Source: Fragilariopsis cylindrus CCMP1102
Taxonomy: Eukaryota > Bacillariophyta > Bacillariophyceae > Bacillariales > Bacillariaceae
Direction: 5' to 3'
Assembly (NCBI GenBank): GCA_900095095.1
Contig: FMBT01000427.1
Location: 1 to 64,000 of the forward strand
Length of the DNA stretch: 64,000 bases
The position numbers and the translations under genes are program-made. Shown here piece by piece: positions 1-11,811 of the stretch. The notes beneath the pieces were generated by a model. The model ran no database searches, was not told where the DNA came from, and saw only the letters and a program-made list of their open reading frames with translations. Numbering within the stretch: the first letter of the stretch is position 1; every line of letters begins with the position of its first letter.

Positions 1-260
1 TTTTAGTTATCTTATACTTTTTGTAGTTTAAAATATTATTTTTCTTACTATTATATTTTACTATTTTATTATTTTATTTTAAACTAGAATATTCTGATGG
101 TAAGGTAAAGGTCGAGGACTTCTCTAAATTTTTTTGTTCATCCATATAAACAAATCCGGTAATTGGCATATGATCCCACATTAATTTTAATTTTCCCATC
201 GTTTTTGTTATATTTGTTTTCGTCCTTATTATCGGGAAGAAGATGGTACGGACGGAAAAT
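1..260. other. AT-rich non-coding flank
   Basis: Very AT-rich sequence with runs of T and A and no supported coding frame. It lies downstream of the decayed minus-strand gene that begins at 261. I see no RNA gene or repeat here. Confidence 0.5.
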
Positions 261-1140
261 CTAAACCTTCGTCTGTGCGAGCATTACGCGGGCGTTGTCA
301 GTATCGATGTTTTTTCCGGGGAAACGTTGACTCAACGAGGATTTTGGTCCCGGTCCCCACCCGGTACCGTCCACGAACAAACGAGCCTTCGCTCCGAAAC
401 ACTCCAAGAAATACCGTACAGATGGCCTGCGACGACGAATACGGTCCGACACCGGGAAGCTGTTGCAATTCTAAAGTAGCCGCTTTCCATGTCGCTGCGT
501 TCCGTACCAATCGTACGATATCTCCAACTTTGTTCGGATCAGACGTCCACTCCCTCAGATATTTGCTCCACCGTTTCACGCCCTGCATTTGAAATTCATT
601 CGTAAATAATGGAAGGGACAGTTTCGATTGCTATCCGTCCCCATTCGCCAATTTTAACAATTCCCTGCTCAATGCCATCAATTCCTTCAGAGAAGTAGGG
701 AAGCAACAATCAATATCATCATCCGATAAGTGATCCCACGATGGAACAAACGCCTTCCGAATTATATTTGGTTAATATCCCGCCATTGTCATCAGTGCAT
801 AGATAAAAGCGTTCCTTATCTGATAATCATTGTCCCAGTCGTTTGGGTTGTTGCGTCCCAGCAAACCCAGGAATGAAATACGTCCCATCTCGTCGTGTCC
901 GGGGAATCCAGGTGACGATACGCAGTTTCCATTCCAATAATTTTGATGCTTTCGATTCTAACCAAGATGGAACTACGGAGTATTTTGTATCTCTCAATGC
1001 CCAATCAGATTCCGTTCCATCCAAACAATTTGACAGTAATGAACAAAGTGAAGGAACTCGACAAACAATCGATCGTCCATGAGGTTCCTCGCCGTGATTG
1101 GACCGCCATCCACGAGCATACGTATCAGCTCATCTTTATC
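261..1140 (-). pseudogene. decayed gene with HhH/DNA-glycosylase-like motif, possibly of the base-hypermodification (HMUDK/aGPT-pyrophosphorylase helical) type
   Basis: Read on the minus strand, several frames together give one protein-like stretch. The best part, about 588-261, contains LPGVGPYSSSQA, a helix-hairpin-helix-like motif resembling that of DNA glycosylases. After a one-base shift near 415 it continues with FVDGTGWGPGPKSSL and ends at a stop at 261. A G-P-G-rich motif after an HhH-like motif is the pattern I associate with the helical domain of 5-hydroxymethyluracil DNA kinases and of alpha-glutamyl/putrescinyl-thymine pyrophosphorylases. Upstream, 830-590 stays in one frame apart from a TAA and a TAG stop, and 1140-980 adds another open piece ending in a stop. 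Several stops are not at homopolymers, so this looks decayed, although unrecognised introns are possible. Family assignment is tentative; the coding nature of 261-600 is fairly secure. Confidence 0.35.
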
Positions 1141-1966
1141 TGACTGATCTTCCATCTACAATGCAGTAGCACTATCACTTACTACAAGAATGGCGACAAG
1201 CGCTGCTTCTCATAGATGTATTTCCTTTGCTATTGGATTGCCTTTTGCTATATTTATTGCTACTGTCAAATCATTATTCTCCATACTAAAATAAGAGGAG
1301 ACCGATGGTGTAGCATTCTCACTTGACTTCATGATGAGGATGCATTCTGCAACTTCGTGTGTTTTGTGGTTGTGCAGCAAGTCACACATGTGTTGTTGTG
1401 TTAGGGAAGGCAAGACTTTCAGATATCTGATTCAAAAAAAGTTGAATTCAACAAAGACACAATATATTGTAAGTAAAATTTATGATGATGGTAAAGAACA
1501 CCATAGTTGCCTGTACTTCAATAAAGTTGTGTGCCTCCTTAATACAAAGCAGCAGCAGCAGTGCAAGCAGCAGCATCAGTAGAATACTCTTTCTACATCC
1601 TAAAGCGACACATGATGGCTACCGTGCTAATAGTGCTAGTCTTCCTTCAAGTGTTATTACGATAATAGTTTTGGAGAGGTCAGTACGAGAAAAAGTCTGG
1701 AGGAATTTACGATTTCCGACTACATACATGTTGTATTTCGTCTGACTATTATTTCATTCGATAGACATAATTACGATTCACTCATCGACTCATCATCGTG
1801 GAGGAAGGACATTGTCGATGTCGAAAACATAGGAACATAGGAACCGAGAGGCTACTACATTAGTTACAACGATATTGATAGACCCTTTTTCTTTGTTGTG
1901 GTCGTTGTTGTTGGTTGTTGTTGTTGTTGTTGTCATTATCTAGTGATGTTCTACTTTTTATTTTTA
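1141..1966. other. intergenic, no supported gene
   Basis: Short open frames exist on both strands but none shows a recognisable domain. A CAG-type trinucleotide tract lies at about 1548-1580, and TTG/GTT repeats at about 1895-1935 precede the 3' end of the minus-strand uL11m gene. Confidence 0.4.
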
Positions 1967-2756
1967 TTATGGTATATCTTCCTCTTCCCGGACTTGTATT
2001 CCGATACTGCGTGCTGTACCCACCACTTGTCGAGCCAGTCCTTCTAGTGGTAAATGCCAGGTATTATCATCCCCTTGTTTAATTAAGGCAATTTGATGTA
2101 CCATTTCTGGTGTGATATATCCGGAGGGTGTGTCCATCATATTGGGTTCATTCGGTCCCTTGTCGATCCGGCGGCACGTTTTACTAACCACGGTGTCGGT
2201 GGACTCCGGATTTGAAACGTATACGATCGATCGGACATAGCACGTAATTCTACACGTAAGGGTGTTTCTTTTTCATACGTTTCTTCTGATTTAGCATTAA
2301 AATCTTTACAAAATTGTGCCATATTAATACCTAGTGGACCTAATGCTTGTCCAATTGCCGGACCAGGTTTCGCGGCTTTTATAATATTATTTAATATTAA
2401 TTATTATTTATTATAGTATTCCATTATTATTATTATTCGGTAGAAGAAAAAAAACGAAATCGAAAAAAAAATCGAATGAGATGAATTGAAAAAAGGAAAA
2501 CATTGTAAAAGTGCATCAGCAATATTATGGGCAATTTTTTCAATGAGTGGATTTAATAATCAACCTCGAATGAATATATTGAATTCAATTCATCAATTCA
2601 ATTCAATTCAATTCAATTCAATTCAATTCAATTAAATTCTTATTATTTATGATGATGACGATGCCATGGAACACCACCAAACACGACAATGAAAAAGAAT
2701 ACAGCAAAACTCACCTCCGCTGGCACTCGTAAGTGAACGGCTCGAACAAAAGACAT
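1967..2756 (-). CDS. mitochondrial large-subunit ribosomal protein uL11m
   Basis: L11-family protein of the mitochondrial ribosome, binding the GTPase-associated region of large-subunit rRNA. Exon 1 (2756-2715) encodes the N-terminal stretch MSFVRAVHLRVPA. Exon 2 (2375-1967) carries the family signatures KPGPAIGQALGPLGIN, a middle segment ending in PPTPWLVKRAAG, and the C-terminal GTARSIGIQV. The intron (2714-2376) has GT-AG ends and holds a long TTCAA-type pentamer repeat. Two one-base losses are implied. One at the end of exon 1 (GG at 2717-2718) is needed to make the exon phases agree and restore a VPAG-A junction. The other (GG at 2168-2169) splits RAAG from IDKGPNEPNMMD. Both are at G runs, so consensus error is likelier than decay. 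I favour mitochondrial because diatom plastids normally encode their own L11. Confidence 0.85.
2560..2635. repeat. (ATTCA)n pentanucleotide microsatellite in the uL11m intron
   Basis: About nine uninterrupted or near-perfect copies of a TTCAA/ATTCA unit end at about 2633. Similar short tracts occur at 41358-41382 and, as GATTC units, at 10467-10490, so this pentamer recurs in non-coding DNA of the window. Confidence 0.85.
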
Positions 2757-3141
2757 TCTTTAGAAGGTCGGATGTACGAATGTAGATGGTGATATGAAGA
2801 AAGAAAGAGAGCTACAGTAGACTACGCCTAAACAATTGTAAAGGGACGATAAGTAGATGATGGATAGTAAATAGTAAGGAACGACGAAGTGATGGCACAA
2901 AATGCATAAACCCAAAAAAAAAAAAATTGCTGAAAAAATAATTCATAATGCAGGGCCACCTTGGTACTAACTTAGTCCTTTTATATACATCGTCATTCGC
3001 GCCCATCAAATTTTTTCCATCTATCAAACAAATTTTTCATTTCAAAAAAAGTTAGAAGGAAAAGATAACAATGGATCAAGAAATCAAGCGACGGTAAAAA
3101 GAACGACACAATCGCCTTTACTAAGTGTCGAGGAGACAATA
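2757..3141. other. divergent intergenic region between uL11m and the pseudouridine synthase
   Basis: 385 bp between two divergently transcribed genes, presumably holding both promoters. It contains an A12 run at about 2918-2930. No specific promoter motif is identifiable by eye. Confidence 0.4.
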
Positions 3142-4938
3142 ATGAGGCTCATAGTAGGGATGATGTCCTTGTTCTCATTTTGGATTCTATGCCCACACGT
3201 CTTATTGCAAGGATTTGTCTTTCATTTCCAACAAAAATCTACGACGACAACGTCGACGACTATTCCTATTCCTATTCCTATTCCTATGATGGATAAAAAT
3301 AATAGGATGCTATATTCAACAGCAACGCAAACAAATTTTTACATGGACAATAATGAGAAGAACGATAGTGATGATAATGATGATTTTTCAATACTACTTT
3401 GTCCATCGTCTTATCCCTCCAAGACTTTTGGTGCAAAAAATCTTGAAATCACATTCCAACAAATCGATACTGATACTGATACTGATACAGATAATAAAGG
3501 CGATGACGACGATGACATTGTACAACTGTTACCATTGCAAAAATATCATGCCAGAGAATATAGTAGACGTACATCGACGATGCCGACAACGAGAGTAGTA
3601 TCCATAAAAAAAGACCTGAATGACATCAGCAGTAGCAGCAGCAGTAGGGATGGTAATGGTGATGGCAACAATAATGCCGAAAGTAGTAGGACGTCATCGT
3701 TAATGTTCGACGTATGTAGTGATATTCCGAGTTTAGACTTTATTTACGAAAATATCTCCCGATTTCAGCATTTGACGAAATCATCGATATCTCTATTGGA
3801 AGAATACTATAATACTAATAACAATAACAACAATACCAATAACAATAACACGGCAATGACAATGACGAAAACAACACAACAAGAACAAGAATTACCACAG
3901 GATGCGTATTATCGACGACGAAAACTTCGATCAAAAATTCGTGCCGAATGTCGTGCCTCATTATCACTGATACCCAAAAGGACATTACGAATTCTTTATT
4001 GTGATTCACACATTTGTGTGGTGAATAAACCCAGTGGTGTCTTGAGTGTTCCTGGTCATCGAAGAAATCCATCGTTAGCTAATTTAGTATATGATACAAT
4101 CCAACCCTCCTCCACAACAGCATCCTTATCAACAACAACAACAACAACAACATCAGCAACTGGATCGAATCATGAGAGTAATAATGATATTACTAGTAGC
4201 ATCGATAATATTGATCAGTCAGTAGTCCATCGTCTTGATATGGCAACCAGTGGGATTATTGTGTACGCACTCACGAAAGAAGCATTATCTAAACTACATA
4301 TAACATTCCGAGATCGAGTAGTAAAAAAAACTTATCATGCCTTAGTAGAGGGACATCTTCTTTTACCACCACCAGACAAAGATGAAGATGAAAAAAGTTC
4401 GGATCATCCTAATCCGTTGTCGTCGACTTCTTTTGGTGGTAGGCTGGAAGGAGAGATTGATGTCGATATGGAACGAGATCCCAACAATCCACCCTATATG
4501 CGTATAGCACAGCCTAGAACTAAAAATAATAGTATCAACGATTCCGATGATGACGAAGGCGATCAACAAGATGATCAAAAATCAGAAGAATCATTCAAGA
4601 GGAACAAAGAGGATACCACAACGACAAGAATAAATCACAAATTTTTAAAAGAAGCTCCGAAGCCAAGTAAGACCACATGGTCGATCTTAAGTTATGAATA
4701 TCGTGATGATGGGAAACCAGTCACCAGACTGGAAATGCGACCCCATACCGGTCGGACACATCAATTGCGTGTCCATGCCAGCCAAGTCTTAGGTACACCC
4801 ATCGTGGGTGATGATATCTATGGTAGTGGTGGCAAAAATGGTTCCTATACACTGTGTTTACATGCACAAAAACTATGTATCCATCATCCAATTTCCGGAG
4901 CTGCCATGATCTTTGAAGCGGATGCTCCATTTTAAAAA
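3142..4938 (+). CDS. RluA-family RNA pseudouridine synthase, probably organelle-targeted
   Basis: Isomerises uridine to pseudouridine in structured RNA. The 597-residue frame is intact. The N-terminus has a hydrophobic signal-peptide-like segment ending around LLQGFVF; a Phe after the cleavage zone is typical of diatom plastid precursors, so plastid import is possible. Residues about 40-280 are low-complexity, with PI and TD dipeptide repeats from microsatellites plus Asn- and Ser-rich tracts. The catalytic domain starts near residue 283 (CVVNKPSGVLSVPGH) and has the family motif HRLDMATSG near residue 363, with the catalytic Asp. It continues after an acidic insert of about 100 residues (roughly 410-510) with RPHTGRTHQLRVHA and GDDIYG. 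The insert is much longer than in bacterial RluA and probably loops out. The RNA target, rRNA or tRNA, cannot be told. The start is the first ATG of the frame. Confidence 0.9.
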
Positions 4939-6718
4939 AAGTGAGACTGTACAAGTATTGGGTAGCTGTTAAAAACATAGCTATGCAATATTCAATATTA
5001 TTACCATAGTTTTAGATTATAGCTTGTCTGACTCAATTGAACAGTACCACTTATTTTGTATAATTTGATTTTATCACTTTCATAGATCCAGTTGACTCTT
5101 TAGATCCAGACTGAACATGATGTGCATTACCCATGTTTTGAATTCAAATATGAATTATTTGTGGATTATTATCATCAAACCTCCTATTTTGACTGAATCC
5201 TTTGAATGAATTGAATCAAATCGAATCATTTAGATCCTTTAAAACGATACCATTTAACACTTGGCAATGGCAATTTCGCACAATCGGACGACGGACAGAC
5301 GTCATGTTTTAATACTGAGCTTTTCTGTCACTCGCTCGTTGAGTGTTTGTTTACTGGCTAGCTATGTAGGGATTCATGTAGACGTATTTTTGATTGAGGT
5401 AAAGATGTAAGGCCCTTTTATTAACAAAATCAGTACAATCAATTTAATAATGGAAAACCCAAATGGGATTATATCTTACTAAATGATAATTCCCATAGTC
5501 CGTGTTAGAAGTACACATCCAAGAGAAGAAGGTATAAGAATATTAGTTGATATACGTGCTATGGTTTATAGAATCAGGTGCAGTACCTGTTTTCATGGTC
5601 ACACATGCAATTTGGCCATCAAGTCGTGATATATGTCAGGACTAACAGATATACCAACATTTATGTCATTGACATAATATGTAGGATATAGAGAATACGC
5701 TGAAGTTATTGGGAGATATTTACTCGAAAATCAACAATCTAAATTGGCACCATTTGGACTTGCCTATCTGCTAATATCGGGAAAAATCCAAGTATGTGGG
5801 CAAAGCTAATAGATATGGACAAGATACATGTAACACCCGAATGGTGATATTGCAAAATCATTTTTAAATGCACGAAGGATGACACCCTCAGAAAATATCC
5901 AAGAAGCGTACATCCAACATCAGTAGACAATGCTCAATATTTATATCATATTATTGCATCACAGATAATGGATGGTGAATTACCAAGAGCATCTATACAA
6001 TGCAGTAGTGGCAAATCTGTTGACTTTGTTGCAAATGATATTACTAGTGCTGATAGGTATAAATGATGACTTAGATTGCTATAAACTAAATAATACTAGT
6101 TATAGTTATAGTTAGTCCTATAATAGTTATAGTAATGGTAATAGTTATGGTTATAATAGTTATAGTTATAGTGTATCTTATATTTGTTCTGTTCTGTTGA
6201 AATTGTCTACACTAGTTACAGTCTTCTTTACTATACAACATAGTATGCATATCACCAAACTACAAAAATGATTACTACTTCTTGGATGAAAACTCAATGA
6301 AAACAATATGGTACTTTAGTAAAAGCATGCAACAATGGATTATCACTAGTAGTAAGGAAAACAAATCAATCGAATGTCAAAATTATTAGTATCAAAATCA
6401 ATACATTTGTACAGTATTGGCAAGAAGGGATACTGGTATGGTAGTAAGATCTTTAGCAGGTACATTGTATATTATGGATGATATTATTTTGATCCTGCCT
6501 GTGTAACGTGTCTCAGCCTTGTTCTGTTTTTAAATGAATCAATTTTCCTCGTACACGAAATTCGAAAACCCTCAGCGTTAGTTCACGACTAAAGAAACTT
6601 TTACGGCGGTCAAGATTCAAAAATGTTAGTAAGATTGCCCGAAAACACTCACACAAAAAAAAGGACAAGGAGAAAAATAAATCGTATTCATTCTACTGAA
6701 TAAGACAAAACGTCCAGC
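4939..6718. other. gene-poor 1.8 kb stretch with possible decayed coding remnants
   Basis: No intact gene. Between about 5430 and 6070 the plus strand has short open pieces separated by stops, which might be remains of a decayed gene or transposon; I recognise no domain. At about 6095-6175 there is an imperfect AGTTAT hexamer tract. The last 180 bp before 6719 should hold the promoter of the next gene. Confidence 0.35.
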
Positions 6719-7831
6719 ATGGCCTCCTCAACAGTAAACGCTATCTTTGGTATGGCTGGTATGATAATGTTGACGATTTTAATGTTGGTAGTAACTCTCG
6801 TTTTTCCAAGCGGTAGTGGTGGTGGCGATGAAGGAGACAACGTCCCCAGCAGCATGGCCTCCTCCACAGTAAACGAAATGAGCAACAGCAAGAGCAAAAG
6901 CAACATGGAAGAATTGTCGAGAGAAATTCATATTGCAATAGCATCATTTTTAGGTGTTACTGATGTCGTCAATTATCAATCTTGCACTAAGCAGTTACGA
7001 AGAATGATCAATTTACATCGTTTAAATAGACCGTCGCCAATCGGTCTCATTGGCAGTAAATTCCAGACTTACGGTAGTGTTGTTCCTTTTCCTCTTCCAT
7101 TTCCGCCTCCGCTTCCACCTCTTCCACCTCTTCCAGATCTTCTTCAACCTCTTCCACCTCTTCCACCTCTTCTACCTCTTCCACCTCTTTCACCTCTTCC
7201 ACCTCTTCTGCAAGGAGTGGATGGTACAATTCATCTGGAAGAAATTATTGGATCATCATTCTATTTCAGCCATTTGATTCATTCTGTAAAGCTATCCTGT
7301 ATTTACCGCGATCAGGGATGGGGGAATAGGAAAGGACAGATTTATATTACAGAAAAATCAAATCAGGAGCTGCAACAAAGCGAGAGGGACTATAAAGATG
7401 TTGGTAGAATAATTGCAGAAAGTCCACTAGCTGAACATCACGAGACTAAATGTGAATTGATTTTTAAACCCAAACCTGGATTTATGTATTGTCTTTGTTA
7501 CCGGTTCCACACATTAATTGTTCGTGACATCAAACTTGAATCCTTTATACATTCTGCTTGTATTCCACTAGCAAATATACTAATGGATACTCTGCATGCT
7601 CCTACTTCACAACAATCCTTATTCCATAGGAATATGCTGCAATATGTTCTTGATACGGTGGTATATTTTGATAATAATAATAGTGTTCACTGCCAGCAAC
7701 AACAACAGGAGATCCTCCTCGGGCGTCGTCCATCACTGTCATTTTTTCAGTCGGTGGGACTCAATCTAATGGACGAACACGAGGTAGAGGCAGTACGGAT
7801 GCTGCTAACAGAATTAGAATCTAATTAATTA
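6719..7831 (+). CDS. F-box-like, proline-rich protein with an N-terminal membrane segment
   Basis: 369-residue intact frame of unknown function. Residues about 10-30 form a hydrophobic membrane segment or signal anchor. Residues about 62-100 (LSREIHIAIASFLGVTDVVN) resemble an F-box helix set, suggesting an SCF-type ubiquitin ligase adaptor. A PPLPPLPP tract encoded by CTTCCACCT repeats (7090-7210) follows. The C-terminal half has RDQGWGNRKG followed by a beta-strand-like region; the W-x-DQGWGN-KG pattern is one I associate with algal proteins of undefined function next to F-boxes. The start context is duplicated: 6716-6741 and 6850-6875 are nearly identical, so a second in-frame ATG at 6854 could give a form without the membrane segment. 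The F-box call is inference from pattern only. Confidence 0.6.
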
Positions 7832-8267
7832 CAAGCGCTGAGCAGACCAGAATAGCTAACTAGGTATCATAGTATGATTTTTTATTTATTTATTTTTATG
7901 TAGTAGAAAATAAAAGCTGTATGTACGAACGCAACAAGTAGAGTATTATATAGCGCGTAGCGTACAATAGCGTAGTCTATCTCATCGTGATGATAGAGTA
8001 GTATTTCGAAGCAAGGATTTATTCTTACACCACCGAAACACAACCTTTGACTTTCGATATTGTGATGTATGCCCATCGATAATAATACAATCCAATCCTA
8101 CTACAACACTCCACGCGTTGTCGTTATCATCATCGTCATCATCCTGCACAAACTTTTTCTTTCTTTCTCTTTTTCAGTTCAATTTAGTTATATTCATTTC
8201 TTTCTTTAACTTTCTTTCTCTCTCTCTCTCTTTCTCTCTTCTTTATTCCTTTTTGTATGTAGACTTT
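7832..8267. other. convergent 3' intergenic region with pyrimidine tract
   Basis: Lies between the 3' ends of the F-box-like gene and eRF1. Plus-strand CT/TTC microsatellites run from about 8155 to 8250. No gene is supported. Confidence 0.45.
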
Positions 8268-9683
8268 TTAAAATCCAAAATCACCATCTTCAAATCCATA
8301 TTCTTCCGAACCATCGGAATCATCATCATCGGAATCACCATCTGCATCCTTACCACCACTACGTGCACCAGCATTATCTAACGTCGCCGCTTCCTCATAA
8401 CCATTCAATTCTGCTAAATCGACCTTCCATCGCAAAATACCACCAATACCACCAAATCCTTTCACAAATTGTGTCCCTTCTGCAGAGCGATCCGTAATGA
8501 ATTCTAAATTACAACCATAATTTTTATAATTTTCGGCAAACCATTCAACTAACGGCATTTTATCAATAATTTCTAATTCATTCCCCTTTTCATCTCGAAA
8601 ATATTTATCATCTTCCGCTTGTTCTTTAGTAAGATGCAAGACTGATTCTTCTTGTGTTTTACTATTGCGTATTACGAGACGTTCAATCGTTAAGTTGTCC
8701 CAAATAATTAAATCTTCGACCGCACCCATTTCTAATCCTTTCAGTGTATCTTCAACCATAAAACAATAACATCCCGTATCTTGTGCAATTTGATCAAAGT
8801 ACTTTTGTAATAATTTTTTTTCTTTCATTAATTTCACATTTGCTAATGAATCTGCTGATAATTCAAACGCTTGATTGAACCCATTTTCACCACCATACGA
8901 AACATCGACCATCTTAATCACAATTTTTTGTAATCGTGGATCGAATAAATCTGAACGCATTAATTCTGTTTTAAAATCTGCGGATCCCGCTAACACAATC
9001 CCTTGGACATTCGGTTTACAACCATCTGTCACAAATAATTGTGTGGCCATTTCAGCGACCTTTCGGACATAATTATGTCGTTTTTCTAAACGTAATCGTG
9101 CAAATCGTAACGCTGATTGACCACCTCGACCATGTTTCTTGGGCAAATCGACACTAAATTTATGTAATATTTCACGACTCGAACCTTGAACGGTCCCATA
9201 CAAACATCCATTCCCATCCATAATAATAAAACCAAATGCTTCATCGTCCATCAGTAATTCATTTAAATCTTGTGTATGAAATTTATTATCACATAAATAT
9301 AACGACGTATTAATAGAGCGGAACGGTTCAAAATCAATATTGACTTTTCGTTCTTTGCCATCTTCCGTAATGACCGTACCACAATACAACACCAGTCCAT
9401 TGGGTGGACATTTATTATACAACTTCAAACGTTGTTGTGTCGACGTAATAGCACTGAGTACCGACAAACGATTGACACGACTTTTAATATTGGAGGCCGT
9501 GCCGTATTCATCACTTAACATTTTATTGACACGTGATATTTGATCTCCCGGTGGAATAATTAACGAAATCATTGACGTACCATTCCCACGTGCGGCTTCT
9601 AAATTTTTAATTAATTTTTTGACTTTAAACATTTCAATTTGTTTATCCATTTCTTCTTGACTTGTTTCTGTGGGACCACCCAT
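8268..9683 (-). CDS. eRF1: eukaryotic peptide chain release factor 1
   Basis: Recognises all three stop codons in the ribosomal A site and triggers peptide release together with eRF3. The 471-residue frame is intact and intronless. The N-domain has TASNIKS (NIKS at residues 65-68) and YLCDNKF (129-135), the two elements that read the stop codon, both in their standard form. The M-domain has GRGGQS with the catalytic GGQ at 187-189, followed by the conserved [18 protein letters not shown]. The C-domain carries the eRF3-binding fold and ends in an Asp/Glu-rich tail ([12 protein letters not shown]) as in other eukaryotes. Length and sequence fit the family well. The unmodified decoding motifs argue for the standard nuclear code. 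The start is the only sensible ATG, followed directly by MGGPTETSQ. Confidence 0.97.
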   Translation of the reverse strand: MGGPTETSQEEMDKQIEMFKVKKLIKNLEAARGNGTSMISLIIPPGDQISRVNKMLSDEYGTASNIKSRVNRLSVLSAITSTQQRLKLYNKCPPNGLVLYCGTVITEDGKERKVNIDFEPFRSINTSLYLCDNKFHTQDLNELLMDDEAFGFIIMDGNGCLYGTVQGSSREILHKFSVDLPKKHGRGGQSALRFARLRLEKRHNYVRKVAEMATQLFVTDGCKPNVQGIVLAGSADFKTELMRSDLFDPRLQKIVIKMVDVSYGGENGFNQAFELSADSLANVKLMKEKKLLQKYFDQIAQDTGCYCFMVEDTLKGLEMGAVEDLIIWDNLTIERLVIRNSKTQEESVLHLTKEQAEDDKYFRDEKGNELEIIDKMPLVEWFAENYKNYGCNLEFITDRSAEGTQFVKGFGGIGGILRWKVDLAELNGYEEAATLDNAGARSGGKDADGDSDDDDSDGSEEYGFEDGDFGF

Positions 9684-10611
9684 CTTAGAATACTTTAGTT
9701 TGATTAGCTTATCTTTTATGCAGCAGTATTTTGCTATTGAAGTTGTATGTTTTGTAAGGGTATTGAAGTAGTATGTATTAGTAGTAGTAGTCGAGAGCTA
9801 TTCCGTCTGCTTTATGTGTTATCTAGAGCATCAGAATTGAGAATAGCACTAAAGGCGACACATGACGTCCTCAAACAACGATCTCGCAACACAACCAGCA
9901 GCACTATCAACTACTGTACAATCAATTCATTCACAATTTTAATCACAAAGCGATAATACAGGTACGTGCACCTGTGGATGGGTGAGAGAATAGGTAATGA
10001 GCCAATTGAACTTTTTCGCGCAATCTACAGTACAGTACAGTATAACATTTCCCCCTTACGGAAATTATGTATGAAAGATACGTACTAGTACTACATACGA
10101 AGTAAGTAGGTAAAAGAAATAATAGTATCTTCATTTAGTAGAATCTTGCTTTCTTACGTACTAGTACGCTGTATACGCTGTACCAGCAGGGGTAATAAAA
10201 CGTGTATACTGTATTAAAATCATCTAAAAAAGATCAAGCATATTCCACAAAGGCATACTTCTTATTAATTTTCGCTTTGATACTGTACGGATTTTAGATC
10301 ATTGGTGATCATCTTGGTAAGCAAGCAACAACCTTACTTGACAGCAGCATGGATGTTTCCAGAGATTTTGATTGCTGGGTCTTCGATTAATTTTTTCCTT
10401 TTTTTCTCCTCGTCTGTCTATTTCAGCTAAATCGGCGATGATTGATTATTGATGATTGTTGGGATTGATTCGATTCGATTCGATTCGCACCTGCTTATTA
10501 TTTGTTCACGTGAGCGCAAAATGTAGTCCCTCACAATCGTTTCTTTTTAAGCTAATAATGTTTATCTCATTCCATCACGAGCTTTTGTATAAAAAGTAAA
10601 AAGTGAAAACA
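9684..10611. other. divergent intergenic region between eRF1 and the ankyrin gene
   Basis: About 930 bp with no supported gene. It holds an AGTAGT tract near 9770-9790, (ACAGT)n at about 10027-10043, copies of GTACTAGTAC near 10083 and 10160, and a GATTC pentamer repeat at about 10467-10490. It should carry promoters for both flanking genes. Confidence 0.4.
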
Positions 10612-11097
10612 ATGTTGTCAATGGATGTGGATCTTTTCAAGTGGTGTGATAATAAGGAATGGTCTAAGGTGAGAGAGTATCTATCTTCCGATGCAGAAAC
10701 AGAGAAGGACAAGAAATTTAATGTCAGACACTATACTGATTTCATGTACCGTCATTATGGGACATGTTTACATTTAGCATGCCGTAGTGACGACGCACCT
10801 GCACCGGATGATATTATACAGGCACTGATTGATATCGGAGGAAAGGAATTTGTCATGAAGGTCGATGTGTATGATAAGACAGCACTCCACTGGGCATGTT
10901 ATAGGAATTGGAGTAGTGCATCCTATAATCCATCCTATACTATCATCAAGATGCTGATTGAAGTGGGCGGGAATGATCTCGTTATGGCACAGAGTGATTA
11001 TGATGGACAAACAGCACTTACGATCGCAACAAGACATGGTGCATCCAATAGAATCAAGGAGCTCCTCACACCAGTTCAATCCACTACTGTCAATTAA
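10612..11097 (+). CDS. ankyrin-repeat protein
   Basis: Small protein of 161 residues from the ATG at 10612. It contains about three ankyrin repeats, marked by GTCLHLAC, KTALHWAC and QTALTIATRHG, each followed by an I-I-x-x-L-I-helix such as DDIIQALIDIGG and YTIIKMLIEVGG. Ankyrin repeats are protein-binding scaffolds; no catalytic domain is attached, so the role is unknown. The N-terminus (DLFKWCDNKEWSKVREYL) matches the usual first helix of short ankyrin proteins in diatoms. A decayed tandem copy follows directly downstream at 11140-11310, which suggests a locally expanding family. Confidence 0.8.
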   Translation: MLSMDVDLFKWCDNKEWSKVREYLSSDAETEKDKKFNVRHYTDFMYRHYGTCLHLACRSDDAPAPDDIIQALIDIGGKEFVMKVDVYDKTALHWACYRNWSSASYNPSYTIIKMLIEVGGNDLVMAQSDYDGQTALTIATRHGASNRIKELLTPVQSTTVN

Positions 11098-11139
11098 TTT
11101 CACTTGAAGGAACAATCTATTCCAATTATGTTTTTGATG

Positions 11140-11310
11140 AGGAAATAGCCTGAGATGAGGAAGTATTTATCTTCCCGATACAGCAGAGGAGGAAGAGAAA
11201 CAAAATGCCATATACCGTACTCATGATCATTATAGAATGGACATGTTTACATCTTGCATGCTTTCGTGGTGCACCCGATGATATTATAAATGCAATGATT
11301 TGACATTGGA
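11140..11310 (+). pseudogene. decayed tandem copy of the ankyrin gene
   Basis: The DNA repeats the neighbouring ankyrin gene at several points: GGAAGTATTTATCTTCCCGA matches the codons for EYLSS, and the stretch around 11239-11313 repeats TCLHLAC..APDDII.AMI.IGG with stops and a deletion between repeats. The copy has no continuous frame. After the homology ends, an unrelated Ser-rich frame (GTA/AGT repeats) runs to about 11485. Confidence 0.6.
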
Positions 11311-11648
11311 GGAAAGAAACTGTCGGGGTATAAATCACAATAGGCATCAATGTATCTGGTTTGCAACGATGGTATCTAAAATTATTAACATGGCACGTGG
11401 TAAAAGTGGTGGTAGTAGTAAAAAATGCAGTAGTACGAGTAGTAGTAGTAGTAGTAGTGAAGGCGAAAACAAGAAAGAAAGCTAACAGACATTCTTCTAA
11501 CAAGGATATCAAGGCGGGGGAGGGCCATATGTTTATGTATTTAAGATAGCATAGTGTATCATTAGTATTAGTAATAGTATCGAAAACGTTTCAAAAAATA
11601 TAGTAAAAAAGGATTATTGTTTTTCTAAAAGATTTGAGCGAATTTAAT

Positions 11649-11775
11649 TTAATATCCAGCTTTTTTATCGACAGGATTCAATAATGGATGTCCGTGAAGA
11701 AATCGAGGAAGATTTTCTTCTACAAAAAATTCAGTACTTTCTAACATGAACGTATCGGTCTGGTCCATATTGTGA

Positions 11776-11811
<36 letters not shown>

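Noticed and set aside
5430-6070. Copia- or virus-like remnant
   Set aside because: Short protein-like pieces can be read, but I could not match any to reverse transcriptase, integrase or capsid motifs.
7047-7229. Minus-strand Glu/Val-rich frame opposite the Pro-rich tract
   Set aside because: It is the mirror of the CTTCCACCT repeat in the F-box-like gene and has no content of its own.
11126-11512. Minus-strand 128-residue Thr-rich frame
   Set aside because: Its poly-Thr is the complement of the AGT repeat, and the plus strand shows the ankyrin copy.
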